Below, piece after piece: positions 37,923-48,473 of a DNA stretch of 64,000 nt. Source of the DNA: Pseudomonas antarctica (GTDB lineage Bacteria; Pseudomonadota; Gammaproteobacteria; Pseudomonadales; Pseudomonadaceae); NCBI RefSeq assembly GCF_001647715.1, contig NZ_CP015600.1, positions 496,001 through 560,000 of the forward strand, read 5' to 3'. The notes beneath the pieces were generated by a model. It did not search any database, had not been told where the DNA came from, and was given only the letters and a program-made list of their open reading frames with translations. The first letter of the stretch is position 1. The number at the start of each line of letters is the position of its first letter. Made by a program: the position numbers and the translations under genes.

Positions 37923-39548
37923 TTACAGCCTGAAGCGTCCCACCATCCCATTCAAATCCACCGCCAAACGCGACAGCTCACTGCTCGCCGCACTCGTCTG
38001 GCTGGCGCCGGTCGCTGACTGCACCGACAGATCGCGGATATTCACCAGATTACGGTCCACTTCCCGCGCTACCTGTGCCTGCTCTTCCGCCGCGCTGGCG
38101 ATGACCAGGTTGCGCTCGTTGATCTCTACGATCGCGGTGTTGATGGTGTCCAGCGACATCCCGGCGCCTTTGGCGATATTCAACGTCGATTCCGCGCGCT
38201 CGGTGCTGTTGCGCATCGAATTCACCGCATGCTCGGTGCCGGCTTGAATGCTGCCGATCATCCGCTCGATCTCGCTGGTGGACTGCTGGGTGCGATGGGC
38301 CAAGGCCCGCACCTCATCCGCCACCACGGCAAACCCACGGCCGGCTTCACCGGCACGCGCGGCTTCAATCGCAGCGTTCAGCGCCAGCAGGTTGGTTTGG
38401 TCAGCCAGGCCGCGAATCACGTCCAGCACCTTGCCGATATCCCGCGATTCATTGGCCAGGTCGCCAATCAAGGTGGCCGTGGCTTGCACGTCGCCGCTCA
38501 TGCGCTCGATGGCGCTGACAGTTTCCTGCACCAGATCACGGCCATCACCGGCAGAAGTGGTCGCATTGCGCGACGCTTCGGAAGTGCTCACCGCATTGCG
38601 TGCGACTTCTTCGACGGCGCTGGTCATCTCGTTGACGGCGGTGGCGGCCTGTTCGATTTCATTGTTTTGCTGGGTCAGGCCGCGCGCACTTTCGTCGGTG
38701 ACGGCGTTCAGCTCTTCCGCTGCCGACGCAAGCTGGGTGGCGGAACCGGCGATGCGTTGCAGGGTGTCGCGCAGCTTGTCTTGCATCTTGGCCATGGCGG
38801 CCAGCAGGCGGCCAGCTTCGTCGTTGCCGTCGACCTTGATCGGGCGCGTCAGGTTGCCTTCGGCCACTTCTTCGGCGGCTTCCAGGGCCTGGGCGATTGG
38901 CAGGGTGATGCTGCGGGTGAGCAGCCACGCGAACAACAGGGTCAGCGCCGTGGCAATGATCAACAGTCCCACCACCAGCTCAAAGGCCATGTCGTACTGG
39001 TCTTTGGCTTGCTGGTTGGTGGCGTTGGCCATCTTGTTGTTGATGTCGAGCAGGCGCGTCAGCACCGTGTTGACCTGCTCGGAGTTGCTCAGCAACTCGG
39101 TGTTGAGCAAGGCACGCAGCTCGTCGATCTGGTTGGCGCGAGACAAGCTCTTCATGCGCTCCTCGATCTGATGGTACTGACTGAGCAAACGCACGTATTC
39201 GTCATAGGCGGCCCGCTCTTCGCCGCTTTCGATGAGTTTTTCGTAGACGCCCTGGGCGCTGCGGATCTGCTGGTTGCGCAGTTCAAACGCCTCAAGGGTC
39301 TTTTGCTGCACGTCCGGCTCGCGGTTGGTCAGCAGGCGATACGACAACACCCGCAGGCGCAGAGTCAGCTGGGTGAACTCGTCGAGGGCGCGAATGCTTG
39401 GCACGCTGGACAGGGTGATGTCTTCGGTGGCTGCGCGAATCTTGCTCATTTGGTTCAGGGCGAACACACCGAGAAACAACATGAGTGCGCCAATAAACGC
39501 GAAGCCAAGAAAGGCCCTCGGCGCGATATTCATATTACGAAGAGACAT
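37923..39548 (-). CDS. Methyl-accepting chemotaxis protein
   Basis: Transmembrane chemoreceptor of 541 residues. Helix 1 ([20 protein letters not shown]), a periplasmic four-helix-bundle ligand domain (about 35-190), helix 2 ([19 protein letters not shown]), a HAMP domain ([20 protein letters not shown]) and a cytoplasmic signalling domain with the conserved hairpin tip [20 protein letters not shown]. It signals to CheA through CheW. The ligand is unknown. A sigma-28-type promoter lies upstream, as expected for flagellar-class genes. Confidence 0.94.
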   Translation of the reverse strand: MSLRNMNIAPRAFLGFAFIGALMLFLGVFALNQMSKIRAATEDITLSSVPSIRALDEFTQLTLRLRVLSYRLLTNREPDVQQKTLEAFELRNQQIRSAQGVYEKLIESGEERAAYDEYVRLLSQYHQIEERMKSLSRANQIDELRALLNTELLSNSEQVNTVLTRLLDINNKMANATNQQAKDQYDMAFELVVGLLIIATALTLLFAWLLTRSITLPIAQALEAAEEVAEGNLTRPIKVDGNDEAGRLLAAMAKMQDKLRDTLQRIAGSATQLASAAEELNAVTDESARGLTQQNNEIEQAATAVNEMTSAVEEVARNAVSTSEASRNATTSAGDGRDLVQETVSAIERMSGDVQATATLIGDLANESRDIGKVLDVIRGLADQTNLLALNAAIEAARAGEAGRGFAVVADEVRALAHRTQQSTSEIERMIGSIQAGTEHAVNSMRNSTERAESTLNIAKGAGMSLDTINTAIVEINERNLVIASAAEEQAQVAREVDRNLVNIRDLSVQSATGASQTSAASSELSRLAVDLNGMVGRFRL

Positions 39549-39605
39549 GCTGGAATCCTGGGGAGAAGCGCGATCCGTGCGGCCGTGAGACGGGGTGTGT
39601 ATGAA

Positions 39606-39632
39606 CTATCGGCCATGCGACTAAAGTCTTAA
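39606..39632 (-). promoter_or_regulatory. Sigma-28 (FliA)-type promoter of the chemoreceptor
   Basis: On the minus strand, TTAAGAC (39632-39626) and GCCGATA (39613-39607) are separated by 12 bases. This is the spacing and -10 box of FliA promoters, about 60 bases before the chemoreceptor start. Confidence 0.6.
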
Positions 39633-39825
39633 GGGGGCGCGCGCTTTTGTCGCATCTGACGAGCAGTTGCGCGGATTCAGGAACCAGATCGGGTAAATGC
39701 AGTCACTAAGGCTCGAAAGTGCGGCCCGGCCCTTAAAAAACGGGCTGCGCGCCGGGGATAACCCTGGCATCCGAGGTGAATTTTCTTTATCGTCACCGCC
39801 CTTTGAAAATGCCCGAGAAATCAAA

Positions 39826-40056
39826 ATGTTAGAAGCATCCCTCAGCCAATTGGAACAACTGGTCAGCGACCTGGTACAGCAGAATCAGGACCTACTGGGC
39901 AGCAACGAATCCCTCAAAGCGGAACTGGCCCGCGCCAAGGATGAAAATGACAGCCTGCAACTGAATCTGATGGAGCAGGAAGAAAAGCACGGCGCCACCG
40001 CCGCTCGCATCCAGGCGTTGGTTGAGCGTGTTAGCGCAGGGCCTGTCGGCGCATGA
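39826..40056 (+). CDS. ZapB-like coiled-coil protein (TIGR02449-type)
   Basis: A 76-residue protein that is almost entirely coiled coil: LEQLVSDLVQQNQDLLGSNE then LKAELARAKDENDSLQLNLM. It is the partner of the downstream ZapA-like protein, whose start overlaps its stop by 4 bases. The start MLEASLSQLEQL at 39826 is chosen; the region upstream (to 39697) has no conserved pattern. Probable role: bridging or regulating FtsZ rings with ZapA. Confidence 0.75.
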   Translation: MLEASLSQLEQLVSDLVQQNQDLLGSNESLKAELARAKDENDSLQLNLMEQEEKHGATAARIQALVERVSAGPVGA

Positions 40057-40346
40057 ATGAAGGGATAAAGGTCGTTTCGATTCTCGGAGAGGATTACTCG
40101 ATCAAGGCGCCGGACGGGGGAGATCAAACCCTGATGCACGCCGTGACCATGCTCAAGGCGTCCCTGGCCACCACCAAGAAAAAGTACCCGACCCTGATCG
40201 GTGACAAATTATTGGTACTGGCCGCACTGAACCTGTGCGCCGAGCAGATCGAAATGAAAAAGCACCACCAGCAGGAACTCGACCGTTACCAAGAGCAAGT
40301 CAGCGCCACGGTCGATGTGATTTCCAAGGCGATCGGAACGCCTTAG
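40053..40346 (+). CDS. zapA: ZapA-like cell division protein
   Basis: A 97-residue ZapA-fold protein: VVSILGEDYSIKAPDGGDQT at the N-terminus (FtsZ-binding globular head), then LVLAALNLCAEQIEMKKHHQ and a coiled-coil tail. ZapA bundles FtsZ protofilaments. In Pseudomonas the usual zapA is followed by 6S RNA and 5-formyl-THF cyclo-ligase; here neither is present, and the stop overlaps the converging acyl-CoA dehydrogenase by 4 bases. It may therefore be a second, divergent copy. Confidence 0.75.
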   Translation: MNEGIKVVSILGEDYSIKAPDGGDQTLMHAVTMLKASLATTKKKYPTLIGDKLLVLAALNLCAEQIEMKKHHQQELDRYQEQVSATVDVISKAIGTP

Positions 40347-42145
40347 AACCACTCATCCTGCATCCCCAGGCACGTGTCATCGCGTGCCTCCAGAATCGCC
40401 AGTTCATGATGGCAGCTCGGCACTTCCCAGGTCAGGAAGTACCGAGCGGCCTGGAGCTTGCCTTTATAAAAGGCGACATCGGCCGCATTGCCCTTGACCA
40501 ACCCTTCCTCGGCGCGAATCGCCTGCTCCAGCCAGCGCCAGCCAATCACCGTGTGCCCGAATACCTTCAAGTACAACGCCGAATTCGCCAGGCTGCTGTT
40601 GACCTTGCCTTGGGCCAGATCGGTCAGCAGGCCAATCGTCACGCTTTGCAGGCGTGCCACCAGGTGTTCCAGGGGTTCTCGCAATGCCGTCAGTGATGAG
40701 TGTTCCTGAGCGCGCGCGGCGGTTTCGGCGATCAGGCGGATCAGTTGTTTCAACCCCGCACCGCCGTTTTGCGCGAGTTTACGCCCAAGCAAATCCAGCG
40801 ACTGAATGCCGTGGGTACCTTCATGGATCGGGTTCAGGCGGTTGTCGCGGTAGTATTGCTCCACCGGGTATTCGCGGGTGTAGCCATGGCCGCCGAGAAT
40901 CTGGATCGCCAGTTCATTGGCCTTGAGGCAGAACTCCGACGGCCAGGACTTGACGATAGGCGTGAGCAAATCGAGCAATTCGTGGGCGTGCTTGCGCTCG
41001 GCATCGGTGGTCAGCGTGGTGGTGTCGTCGAACAGCCGCGCTGCATACAGGCCGAGGTCGAAGGCACCTTCCACATAGGCTTTCTGGGTCAGCAGCATGC
41101 GCTTGATATCAGCGTGCTGAATGATCGAGACCGGCGCGGTGCTCGGGTCTTTGCTGTCGGGCAGGCGCCCTTGCGGACGTTCGCGAGCGTACTCCAGCGA
41201 GTAGAGGTAGCCGGCGTAACCCAGCATCACCGCGCCCATGCCTACGCCGATGCGCGCCTCGTTCATCATTTGGAACATACAGCTCAGGCCCTGATGCGGT
41301 TTGCCCACCAGATAGCCGACACAGTTGCCGTTATCGCCGAAGTTCAGTGCCGTGGACGTTGTACCGCGCCAGCCCATCTTGTGGAACAGCCCGGCCAGCA
41401 GCACGTCGTTGCGTGCGCCCAGACTGCCATCGTCGTTGACCAGGAATTTGGGCACGATAAACAGCGAAATGCCCTTCACCCCGGCCGGTGCATCCGGCAA
41501 CTTGGCCAGCACCATGTGCACGATATTTTCCGACAGCGGGTGATCGCCGCCGGAGATAAAAATTTTATTGCCCTTTAGCCGATAACTGCCGTCAGCAGCG
41601 GGCTCGGCGCGTGTACGAATATCCGACAGCGACGAGCCGGCATGCGGCTCGGTGAGGGCCATGGTGCCGAAGAAACGGCCGTCGATCATCGGTTGCAGGA
41701 AGCGCTGTTTCTGCTCCTCGGTGCCGAAGCTTTCGATCAGGTTGGCGGCGCCCATGGTCAGGAACGGGTAGGACGTGGAGGCGGCGTTGGCAGACTGGAA
41801 GTGCGCGAAACAGGCCTGGGACAGCAACGTCGGCAGTTGCATGCCACCGGCTTCAAAACTGCGGGCGGCGTTCAGAAAACCAGCTTCGAGGAACGCGTCC
41901 ACGGCGGGTTTCACTTCCGGGATCAGGATCGCCTTGCCGTCTTCATAACGCGGCTCGTTTTCGTCGTTCTTGCGGTTGTGCGGCGCGAAAAACTTCTCGG
42001 CAATGCTGCGCGCGGTGCTGATGGCGGCATCAAAGGTTTCACGGTTGTGTTCGGCAAACCGCTCGCGCTGAGTCAGGCCCTCGGCATCGAGGACTTCGTA
42101 CAGCTCGAAAGCCAGATTGCGGGAACTGAGCAGCGTCTCGGACAT
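40343..42145 (-). CDS. Acyl-CoA dehydrogenase
   Basis: FAD-dependent dehydrogenase of 600 residues, larger than the short-chain type (about 380) because of a C-terminal extension. Motifs: [61 protein letters not shown] and the late [20 protein letters not shown]. It oxidises acyl-CoA to enoyl-CoA in beta-oxidation and passes electrons to ETF. Its chain-length preference cannot be told. It matches the large acyl-CoA dehydrogenase found near rlmJ and nhaP2 in other pseudomonads. Confidence 0.9.
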   Translation of the reverse strand: MSETLLSSRNLAFELYEVLDAEGLTQRERFAEHNRETFDAAISTARSIAEKFFAPHNRKNDENEPRYEDGKAILIPEVKPAVDAFLEAGFLNAARSFEAGGMQLPTLLSQACFAHFQSANAASTSYPFLTMGAANLIESFGTEEQKQRFLQPMIDGRFFGTMALTEPHAGSSLSDIRTRAEPAADGSYRLKGNKIFISGGDHPLSENIVHMVLAKLPDAPAGVKGISLFIVPKFLVNDDGSLGARNDVLLAGLFHKMGWRGTTSTALNFGDNGNCVGYLVGKPHQGLSCMFQMMNEARIGVGMGAVMLGYAGYLYSLEYARERPQGRLPDSKDPSTAPVSIIQHADIKRMLLTQKAYVEGAFDLGLYAARLFDDTTTLTTDAERKHAHELLDLLTPIVKSWPSEFCLKANELAIQILGGHGYTREYPVEQYYRDNRLNPIHEGTHGIQSLDLLGRKLAQNGGAGLKQLIRLIAETAARAQEHSSLTALREPLEHLVARLQSVTIGLLTDLAQGKVNSSLANSALYLKVFGHTVIGWRWLEQAIRAEEGLVKGNAADVAFYKGKLQAARYFLTWEVPSCHHELAILEARDDTCLGMQDEWF

Positions 42146-42262
42146 GGCGGCTTACCTGTAGGGGAATAGGCCTGAGTCTAAGTGTGCGAATGGAGGCTGG
42201 ATAGCAAGATTGATTTGCGTGATGGAAGGGCAGAACAGGGGCTGAAGGTGGGATGCGGTCAA

Positions 42263-42351
42263 TGTGGGAGCTGGCTTGCCTGCGATGAGGCAACACCAGC
42301 CGACATCTTTGTCACTGACCCGCCGCTATCGCAGGCAAGCCAGCTCCCACA
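42263..42351. repeat. REPIN, GAGCTGGCTTGCCTGC family
   Basis: TGTGGGAGCTGGCTTGCCTG ... GCAGGCAAGCCAGCTCCCAC, between the acyl-CoA dehydrogenase start and the putA stop. The putA mRNA would end near or inside it. Confidence 0.9.
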
Positions 42352-42371
42352 TGTTTACCGCGTCTCGTCAG

Positions 42372-45300
42372 TTAGCCGATGGTCATCAGGCTGGCGTTAC
42401 CACCCGCTGCAGCGGTGTTAACGCTCAACGCGCGCTCGATCACCAGGCGTTCAAGGCCTATCGTGGTTTCACCCTGCGACAAACCATGCACCCCGACAAT
42501 CGCCCCGCCACGCTGGGCCACTTGCTGGCAAACAGCGCGCAGTTGGTCGGAATCACCGTGGTGCAAGACGGCATCGAACACCACCTCGTCCTTGGTCCAA
42601 TCAGCAACGCGCTTGATCTTCGCCTGAATCTCCCTTGGCAGGCGTGGGAACAAGGCCTTGGTCAGGTCGGTTTCCGGCCATACCGCCGAACCGCCGACGG
42701 CCAATACCGCCGCCAGTTGCGTCAGCAGGTCACCTTCCACTTCCGCCAGGCACAACACGTGCTCGCGGGGCAGGATGGCGTAGCTGTTGCGCTCGCCGGT
42801 CGGGCCGGCCAGTTGGCGGGTGATACCGCTTTGCGATTGCGCGGCGAACTGGCTGCACAGGGCGCTCAGGTCGCTGAACTGGTTGCTGTCGGCCCAGGTT
42901 TTCAGGGCGGTCAGTGGTTGGCTCATGGCATCGCGCAGACGCACGTCCGGTGCGGCCAGCTTGTCGCCACGCACGAAGGATTGCTCGATCGCATCGGTAG
43001 GACGTGTCGACAGCAGGCGGTACAGGTACAACGGCCCACCGGCTTTCGGGCCAGTGCCCGACAGGCCTTCGCCGCCGAATGGCTGCACGCCGACCACGGC
43101 GCCGACAATGTTGCGGTTCACGTAGACGTTACCGGCATGCACGTTGTCGATCACCTTGGCGATGGTCTCGTCGATGCGAGTGTGCACGCCCAGGGTCAGG
43201 CCGTAGCCGGACGCGTTGATCTGCGCGATGAGCTGGTCGATCTCTTTGCGCTTGTAGCGCACCACGTGCAGCACCGGGCCGAAGATCTCCCTTTGCAGTT
43301 CGTCGAAGCTTTCCAGCTCGATCAGGGTCGGCATCACGAAAGTGCCACGCTTGATCTCTTCGCCGTCGGCAATTGCCACTTGGTAAACCGCGCGGCCTTT
43401 GTCGCGCATGGCCTGGATGTGTTTCTCGATGCCGGCCTTGGCTTCGGCGTCGATCACCGGGCCGATATCCACCGACAGGCGCTCCGGGTTGCCCAGGCGG
43501 CATTCAGCCATGGCGCCCTTGAGCATTTCGATGACACGGTCTGCCGAATCTTCCTGCAAGCACAGTACACGCAGGGCCGAGCAACGCTGGCCGGCGCTGT
43601 CGAAGGCCGAGGACACGACGTCGATCACCACTTGTTCGGTCAGTGCCGAAGAGTCGACGATCATCGCGTTCTGGCCACCGGTTTCGGCGATCAGCGGAAT
43701 CGGACGGCCCTGGGTATCCAGGCGACCGGCGACGCTGCGTTGCAGCAGGCGCGCCACTTCGGTGGAGCCGGTGAACATCACGCCTTTGACGCGATCATCA
43801 CCCACCAGGCGCGCGCCGACGGTTTCGCCCTGGCCCGGCAGCAGTTGCAGCACGCCTTCCGGAATGCCGGCTTCGAGCAAAATACGCACGGCCTGGGCGG
43901 CCACCAGTGGTGTTTGCTCGGCAGGCTTGGCCAATACCGGGTTACCGGCCGCCAGTGCTGCAGCGACTTGGCCACTGAAAATCGCCAGCGGGAAGTTCCA
44001 CGGACTGATGCAGACCACCGGGCCCAATGGGCGGTGGGCGTCGTTGGTGAAATCGTTACGGGCCTGCACCGCGTAGTAGCGCAGGAAGTCCACGGCTTCA
44101 CGCACTTCGGCAATGGCGTTGGCAAAGGTCTTACCGGCTTCGCGAGCCAGCAGGCCCATCAGCGGCTGGATCTCGCCTTCCATCAAGTCGGCGGCGCGCT
44201 CCAGGATCGCGGCGCGTTCGGCGGGCGGGGTGGCCTGCCAGATCGGACCGGCGTTGATGGCGCACTGGATGGCGTTGTCGACGTCTTCGACGGTGGCTTC
44301 CTGTACATGGCCGACCACATCGCGCAAGTCGGATGGGTTCAGCACAGGGGCGGCGGCTTCATTGCTGGACGCGCAACCGAGCATCGGCTCGGCCTTCCAG
44401 TCGTTGTGGGCCGTGGCCAGCAAGGCGCAAGACAGCGACGCCAAGCGGTGTTCGTTGGCCAGGTCGATACCGGCCGAGTTGGCGCGGTCGCTGCCATACA
44501 GGTCGCGCGGCAATGGAATACGCGGGTGCGGCAGGCCGAAGCCGCCTTCCAGCGTCGCCATTTGCTCGATGTTGGCCACTGGATCGGCCACCAGCTCCTG
44601 AATCGAGATGGTGTGGTCGGCAATCCGGTTGACGAACGAGGTGTTGGCGCCGTTTTCCAGCAGGCGCCGCACCAGGTAGGCCAGCAGTGTTTCGTGGGTG
44701 CCGACCGGTGCGTACACGCGGCACGGACGGTTCAGCTTGCCATCGGAAACCTTGCCTACAACCTGCTCGTACAGCGGTTCACCCATGCCGTGCAGGCACT
44801 GGAACTCGTACTGGCCGGGGTAATAGTTCTGACCGGCGATATGGTAGATGGCCGACAGCGTGTGGGCGTTGTGCGTAGCGAATTGCGGGTAGATGACTTC
44901 CGGTACCGACAGCAGTTTGCGTGCACAGGCGATGTAGGAAACGTCGGTGTACACCTTGCGGGTATAGACCGGGTAGCCTTCCAGGCCTTCAACCTGGGCG
45001 CGCTTGATTTCGCTGTCCCAGTACGCGCCTTTCACCAGGCGGATCATCAGGCGATGGCGGCTGCGGCGCGCCAGGTCGATGACGTAGTCGATCACATACG
45101 GGCAACGCTTCTGGTAAGCCTGGATCACGAAACCGATGCCGTTCCAGCCGGTCAGTTGCGGCTCGAAGCACAGGCGTTCCAGCAGGTCCAGCGACAGCTC
45201 AAGGCGGTCGGCTTCTTCGGCGTCGATGTTCAGGCCGATGTCATATTGCTTGGCCAGCAAGGTCAGTGACAGCAGGCGCGGGTACAGCTCATCCATCACG

Positions 45301-46325
45301 CGCTCGTACTGCGCACGGCTGTAACGCGGGTGCAGTGCCGAGAGCTTGATGGAGATGCCCGGGCCTTCATAAATCCCACGGCCGTGTGAGGCTTTGCCGA
45401 TGGAATGAATGGCTTGCTCGTACGAGGCCAGGTACTTCTGGGCATCGTGTTCGGTCAGCGCGGCTTCACCAAGCATGTCGTAGGAATAGCGGAAACCCTT
45501 GGCTTCGAACTTGCTCGCATTGGCCAGGGCTTCGGCGATGGTTTCGCCGGTGACGAACTGCTCGCCCATCAGGCGCATGGCCATGTCGACGCCCTTGCGG
45601 ATCATCGGCTCGCCGCTCTTGCCGATAATACGGCTCAGGGACGAGGTCAAACCCGCTTCGTTGTGGGTGGCGACCAGTTTGCCGGTCAGCAGCAGGCCCC
45701 AGGTGGCGGCATTGACGAACAGCGACGGGCTGTTGCCCAGGTGCGGCTGCCAGTTGCCGGTGCTGATCTTGTCGCGGATCAGCGCATCGCGGGTGCCTTT
45801 GTCCGGGATACGCAGCAGCGCTTCGGCCAGGCACATCAGGGCCACGCCTTCCTGGGACGACAGAGAAAATTCTTGCAACAGGCCCTGAACAATACCGGCA
45901 CGGCCGCCGGCACTCTTCTGGTTGCGCAGTTTTTCGGCAATCGAGGCGGCCAGCTTGTTGGTGGCTTCGGCCATTGCCTGCGGCAGGCGTGCCTGCTCGA
46001 TCAGCATCGGCACCACTTCCGGCTCAGGGCGGCGGTAAGCGGCGGTGATCGATGCGCGTAGTACCGATTGCGGCAGGATGCTCTCGGCGAACTCCAGGAA
46101 GCACTGGTGGGCGTGGTCGGGCTGGACTTCGCCGGCGTCTTCAGCGTCCTTACTGCCCAAACCATTGAGCTCGGTCAGGGTTGCACCACCCTCAAGTTTC
46201 TCCAGGTAATTGAAAATTGCCTGCTTGATCAGCCAGTGCGGCGTGCGATCAATGGAGGTCGCGGCCGCCTTCAGGCGTTCGCGGGTCGGGTCGTCGAGTT
46301 TGACCCCAAGGGTGGTCGTTGCCAT
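42372..46325 (-). CDS. putA: Bifunctional proline dehydrogenase / P5C dehydrogenase and transcriptional repressor
   Basis: PutA of 1317 residues oxidises proline to glutamate in two steps. The N-terminal ribbon-helix-helix (TTTLGVKLDDPTRERLKAAA) binds DNA and represses the put genes when proline is low. Then follow the FAD-dependent proline dehydrogenase barrel (about 230-560; GPGISIKLSALHPRY, LVKGAYWDSEIKRAQVEGL) and the NAD-dependent aldehyde dehydrogenase (about 640-1110; ISPWNFPLAIF, catalytic Cys in AGQRCSALRVL, PFGGEGLSGTGPKAGGP). The start MATTTLG at 46325 fits the family; a 12-residue upstream extension does not. putP is divergent, as in enterics. Confidence 0.97.
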   Translation of the reverse strand: MATTTLGVKLDDPTRERLKAAATSIDRTPHWLIKQAIFNYLEKLEGGATLTELNGLGSKDAEDAGEVQPDHAHQCFLEFAESILPQSVLRASITAAYRRPEPEVVPMLIEQARLPQAMAEATNKLAASIAEKLRNQKSAGGRAGIVQGLLQEFSLSSQEGVALMCLAEALLRIPDKGTRDALIRDKISTGNWQPHLGNSPSLFVNAATWGLLLTGKLVATHNEAGLTSSLSRIIGKSGEPMIRKGVDMAMRLMGEQFVTGETIAEALANASKFEAKGFRYSYDMLGEAALTEHDAQKYLASYEQAIHSIGKASHGRGIYEGPGISIKLSALHPRYSRAQYERVMDELYPRLLSLTLLAKQYDIGLNIDAEEADRLELSLDLLERLCFEPQLTGWNGIGFVIQAYQKRCPYVIDYVIDLARRSRHRLMIRLVKGAYWDSEIKRAQVEGLEGYPVYTRKVYTDVSYIACARKLLSVPEVIYPQFATHNAHTLSAIYHIAGQNYYPGQYEFQCLHGMGEPLYEQVVGKVSDGKLNRPCRVYAPVGTHETLLAYLVRRLLENGANTSFVNRIADHTISIQELVADPVANIEQMATLEGGFGLPHPRIPLPRDLYGSDRANSAGIDLANEHRLASLSCALLATAHNDWKAEPMLGCASSNEAAAPVLNPSDLRDVVGHVQEATVEDVDNAIQCAINAGPIWQATPPAERAAILERAADLMEGEIQPLMGLLAREAGKTFANAIAEVREAVDFLRYYAVQARNDFTNDAHRPLGPVVCISPWNFPLAIFSGQVAAALAAGNPVLAKPAEQTPLVAAQAVRILLEAGIPEGVLQLLPGQGETVGARLVGDDRVKGVMFTGSTEVARLLQRSVAGRLDTQGRPIPLIAETGGQNAMIVDSSALTEQVVIDVVSSAFDSAGQRCSALRVLCLQEDSADRVIEMLKGAMAECRLGNPERLSVDIGPVIDAEAKAGIEKHIQAMRDKGRAVYQVAIADGEEIKRGTFVMPTLIELESFDELQREIFGPVLHVVRYKRKEIDQLIAQINASGYGLTLGVHTRIDETIAKVIDNVHAGNVYVNRNIVGAVVGVQPFGGEGLSGTGPKAGGPLYLYRLLSTRPTDAIEQSFVRGDKLAAPDVRLRDAMSQPLTALKTWADSNQFSDLSALCSQFAAQSQSGITRQLAGPTGERNSYAILPREHVLCLAEVEGDLLTQLAAVLAVGGSAVWPETDLTKALFPRLPREIQAKIKRVADWTKDEVVFDAVLHHGDSDQLRAVCQQVAQRGGAIVGVHGLSQGETTIGLERLVIERALSVNTAAAGGNASLMTIG

Positions 46326-46785
46326 CTTTTTATCCTCATGGGTGCCACTACCGAGTGGCATCTGCTGGCGGCAAGATTAGCTTTGCCCAACAAGAGGTGC
46401 AACCGGGTGCAACCCTTTTGTTCAGGAAATTTTCGACGGTTCACAGGAAAAAATCCGGCCTTCAACCGAATCGGCTTCACCTTGGTGCATTTGCTTCTGA
46501 GATCGGCTGTTCTTGCTCCGAAAAGGAGCAAAAAAGAAGGGTTTTCGACGAATCACGCTAAGGTGCAACTTATTCTCAAGAAACTGGTTGCACCTTATTT
46601 GCTTTGTTGAATAGCATTCGCGGCCAAGGTGCAACCACCTTCAAGGTTCGGTTCATCGGCTGGCGGCTTTCCTGGGGAAACGTCAGTCATAAATGCGCGG
46701 CAACCAGTTACGTTTACTCACTGAACCAGTGGGTGGCGTCTGACAGACCGTCGCTACATAAAAACAAAGCCAGGGCGTCACTCTT
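46326..46785. promoter_or_regulatory. Divergent putA/putP control region with PutA-type boxes
   Basis: A 460-base gap with five copies of GTTGCA/TGCAAC: 46398-46403, 46408-46413, 46564-46569, 46587-46592 and 46630-46635. Each sits in a GGTGCAAC context. GTTGCA is the core site bound by the PutA ribbon-helix-helix. Two copies lie near putA and three face putP, so the spacing would let one repressor control both genes, possibly with looping. No other gene is visible here. Confidence 0.7.
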
Positions 46786-48270
46786 ATGAGCGTTAGTAAT
46801 CCTACCCTGATCACGTTCGTGATCTACATCGCAGCAATGGTGCTGATCGGCTTCATGGCCTATCGCTCCACCAACAACCTTTCCGATTACATCCTCGGCG
46901 GTCGCAGCCTCGGTAGCGTGGTCACAGCCTTGTCGGCCGGTGCTTCCGATATGAGCGGCTGGTTGTTGATGGGCCTGCCGGGCGCGATCTACATGTCCGG
47001 CCTGTCGGAAAGCTGGATCGCCATCGGCCTGATCGTTGGTGCCTACCTGAACTGGTTGTTCGTGGCCGGCCGCCTGCGAGTGCAGACCGAGCACAACGGT
47101 GACGCCCTGACGCTGCCGGATTACTTCTCCAGCCGCTTCGAAGACAAAAGCGGCCTGCTGCGGATCATCTCTGCGGTGGTGATTCTGGTGTTCTTCACCA
47201 TTTATTGTGCCTCCGGCATCGTGGCCGGTGCCCGCTTGTTTGAAAGCACGTTCGGCATGTCCTACGAGACGGCGCTGTGGGCCGGTGCTGCGGCGACGAT
47301 TGCCTACACCTTCGTGGGTGGTTTCCTTGCCGTCAGCTGGACCGATACCGTCCAAGCCACGCTGATGATCTTCGCCCTGATCCTGACGCCGATCATCGTG
47401 CTGCTGGCTACCGGCGGCATCGACACCACGTTCCTGGCGATCGAAGCCAAGAACCCGGACAACTTCAACATGCTGAAAAACACCTCGTTCATCGGCATCA
47501 TCTCGCTGATGGGCTGGGGCTTGGGTTACTTCGGCCAGCCGCACATCCTCGCGCGCTTCATGGCGGCGGATTCGGTGAAGTCGATTGCCAAGGCGCGTCG
47601 TATTTCCATGACCTGGATGATCCTGTGCCTGGGCGGCACCGTGGCGGTGGGCTTCTTCGGCATCGCTTACTTCTCGGCGCACCCGGAAGTGGCGGGGCCG
47701 GTCAACGAGAACCACGAACGTGTGTTCATTGAACTGGCCAAGCTGCTGTTCAACCCGTGGATCGCTGGCGTGCTGTTGTCGGCCATTCTGGCGGCCGTCA
47801 TGAGCACCCTGAGCTGCCAGTTGCTGGTGTGCTCCAGCGCCTTGACCGAAGACTTCTACAAAACCTTCCTGCGCAAAAACGCTTCCCAGGTTGAACTGGT
47901 GTGGGTCGGCCGTGCCATGGTGCTGTTGGTTGCCCTGATTGCTATCGTTATGGCCGCCAACCCGGACAACCGCGTGTTGGGTCTGGTGAGCTACGCCTGG
48001 GCCGGTTTCGGCGCTGCGTTTGGTCCTGTGGTACTGATTTCAGTGATGTGGAAAGGCATGACCCGCAACGGCGCATTGGCGGGCATTCTGGTGGGCGCGA
48101 TCACTGTGATCGTGTGGAAGCATTTCAACCTGCTGGGCCTGTACGAAATCATCCCGGGCTTTATCTTCGCCAGCTTGGCGATCTACGTCGTGAGCAAGCT
48201 GGGCGCACCGACTGCGGGTATGGTTGAGCGTTTTGATGCTGCGGAAAAAGACTACAACCTCAACAAGTAA
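46786..48270 (+). CDS. putP: Sodium/proline symporter
   Basis: SSS-family transporter of 494 residues with 13 membrane helices that imports proline with Na+. It is very like E. coli PutP throughout, with DYILGGRSLGSVVTALSAGA, SDMSGWLLMGLPGAIYMSGL and HILARFMAADS. The Na+ site residues in SAGASDMSGW are intact. It is divergent from putA across a region with PutA-type operators, so both should be induced by proline. A terminator follows. Confidence 0.97.
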   Translation: MSVSNPTLITFVIYIAAMVLIGFMAYRSTNNLSDYILGGRSLGSVVTALSAGASDMSGWLLMGLPGAIYMSGLSESWIAIGLIVGAYLNWLFVAGRLRVQTEHNGDALTLPDYFSSRFEDKSGLLRIISAVVILVFFTIYCASGIVAGARLFESTFGMSYETALWAGAAATIAYTFVGGFLAVSWTDTVQATLMIFALILTPIIVLLATGGIDTTFLAIEAKNPDNFNMLKNTSFIGIISLMGWGLGYFGQPHILARFMAADSVKSIAKARRISMTWMILCLGGTVAVGFFGIAYFSAHPEVAGPVNENHERVFIELAKLLFNPWIAGVLLSAILAAVMSTLSCQLLVCSSALTEDFYKTFLRKNASQVELVWVGRAMVLLVALIAIVMAANPDNRVLGLVSYAWAGFGAAFGPVVLISVMWKGMTRNGALAGILVGAITVIVWKHFNLLGLYEIIPGFIFASLAIYVVSKLGAPTAGMVERFDAAEKDYNLNK

Positions 48271-48300
48271 TTCTTCGGGCGTTTAGCGCCAGATGAGCTT

Positions 48301-48339
48301 AAAAAAGGCCCGCCATCCGTAGGATACGGGCCTTTTTTT
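48301..48339 (+). terminator. Intrinsic terminator of putP
   Basis: AAAAAAGGCCCG pairs with CGGGCCTTTTTTT around a 14-base loop, 31 bases after the putP stop. Confidence 0.9.
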
Positions 48340-48473
48340 GCGTGCGATTTACGTCCGCGGCAAGAACATTCGGACGTGTGCGTGTAGGGCTTTACTGATT
48401 TTCCCAGGACGTGCTCAGCCGGGCGCAGCAGTGGTGCAGAATCTGGCGCCTACCCTTCGCAGAGAAACACCGG

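Noticed and set aside
40347..40700. Possible 6S RNA after zapA
   Set aside because: The sequence is the coding end of the acyl-CoA dehydrogenase; no 6S-like fold is visible.
42264..45269. 1001-codon plus-strand frame opposite putA
   Set aside because: Antisense shadow of putA with composition (His/Gly/Val/Gln-rich) typical of reversed high-GC codons.
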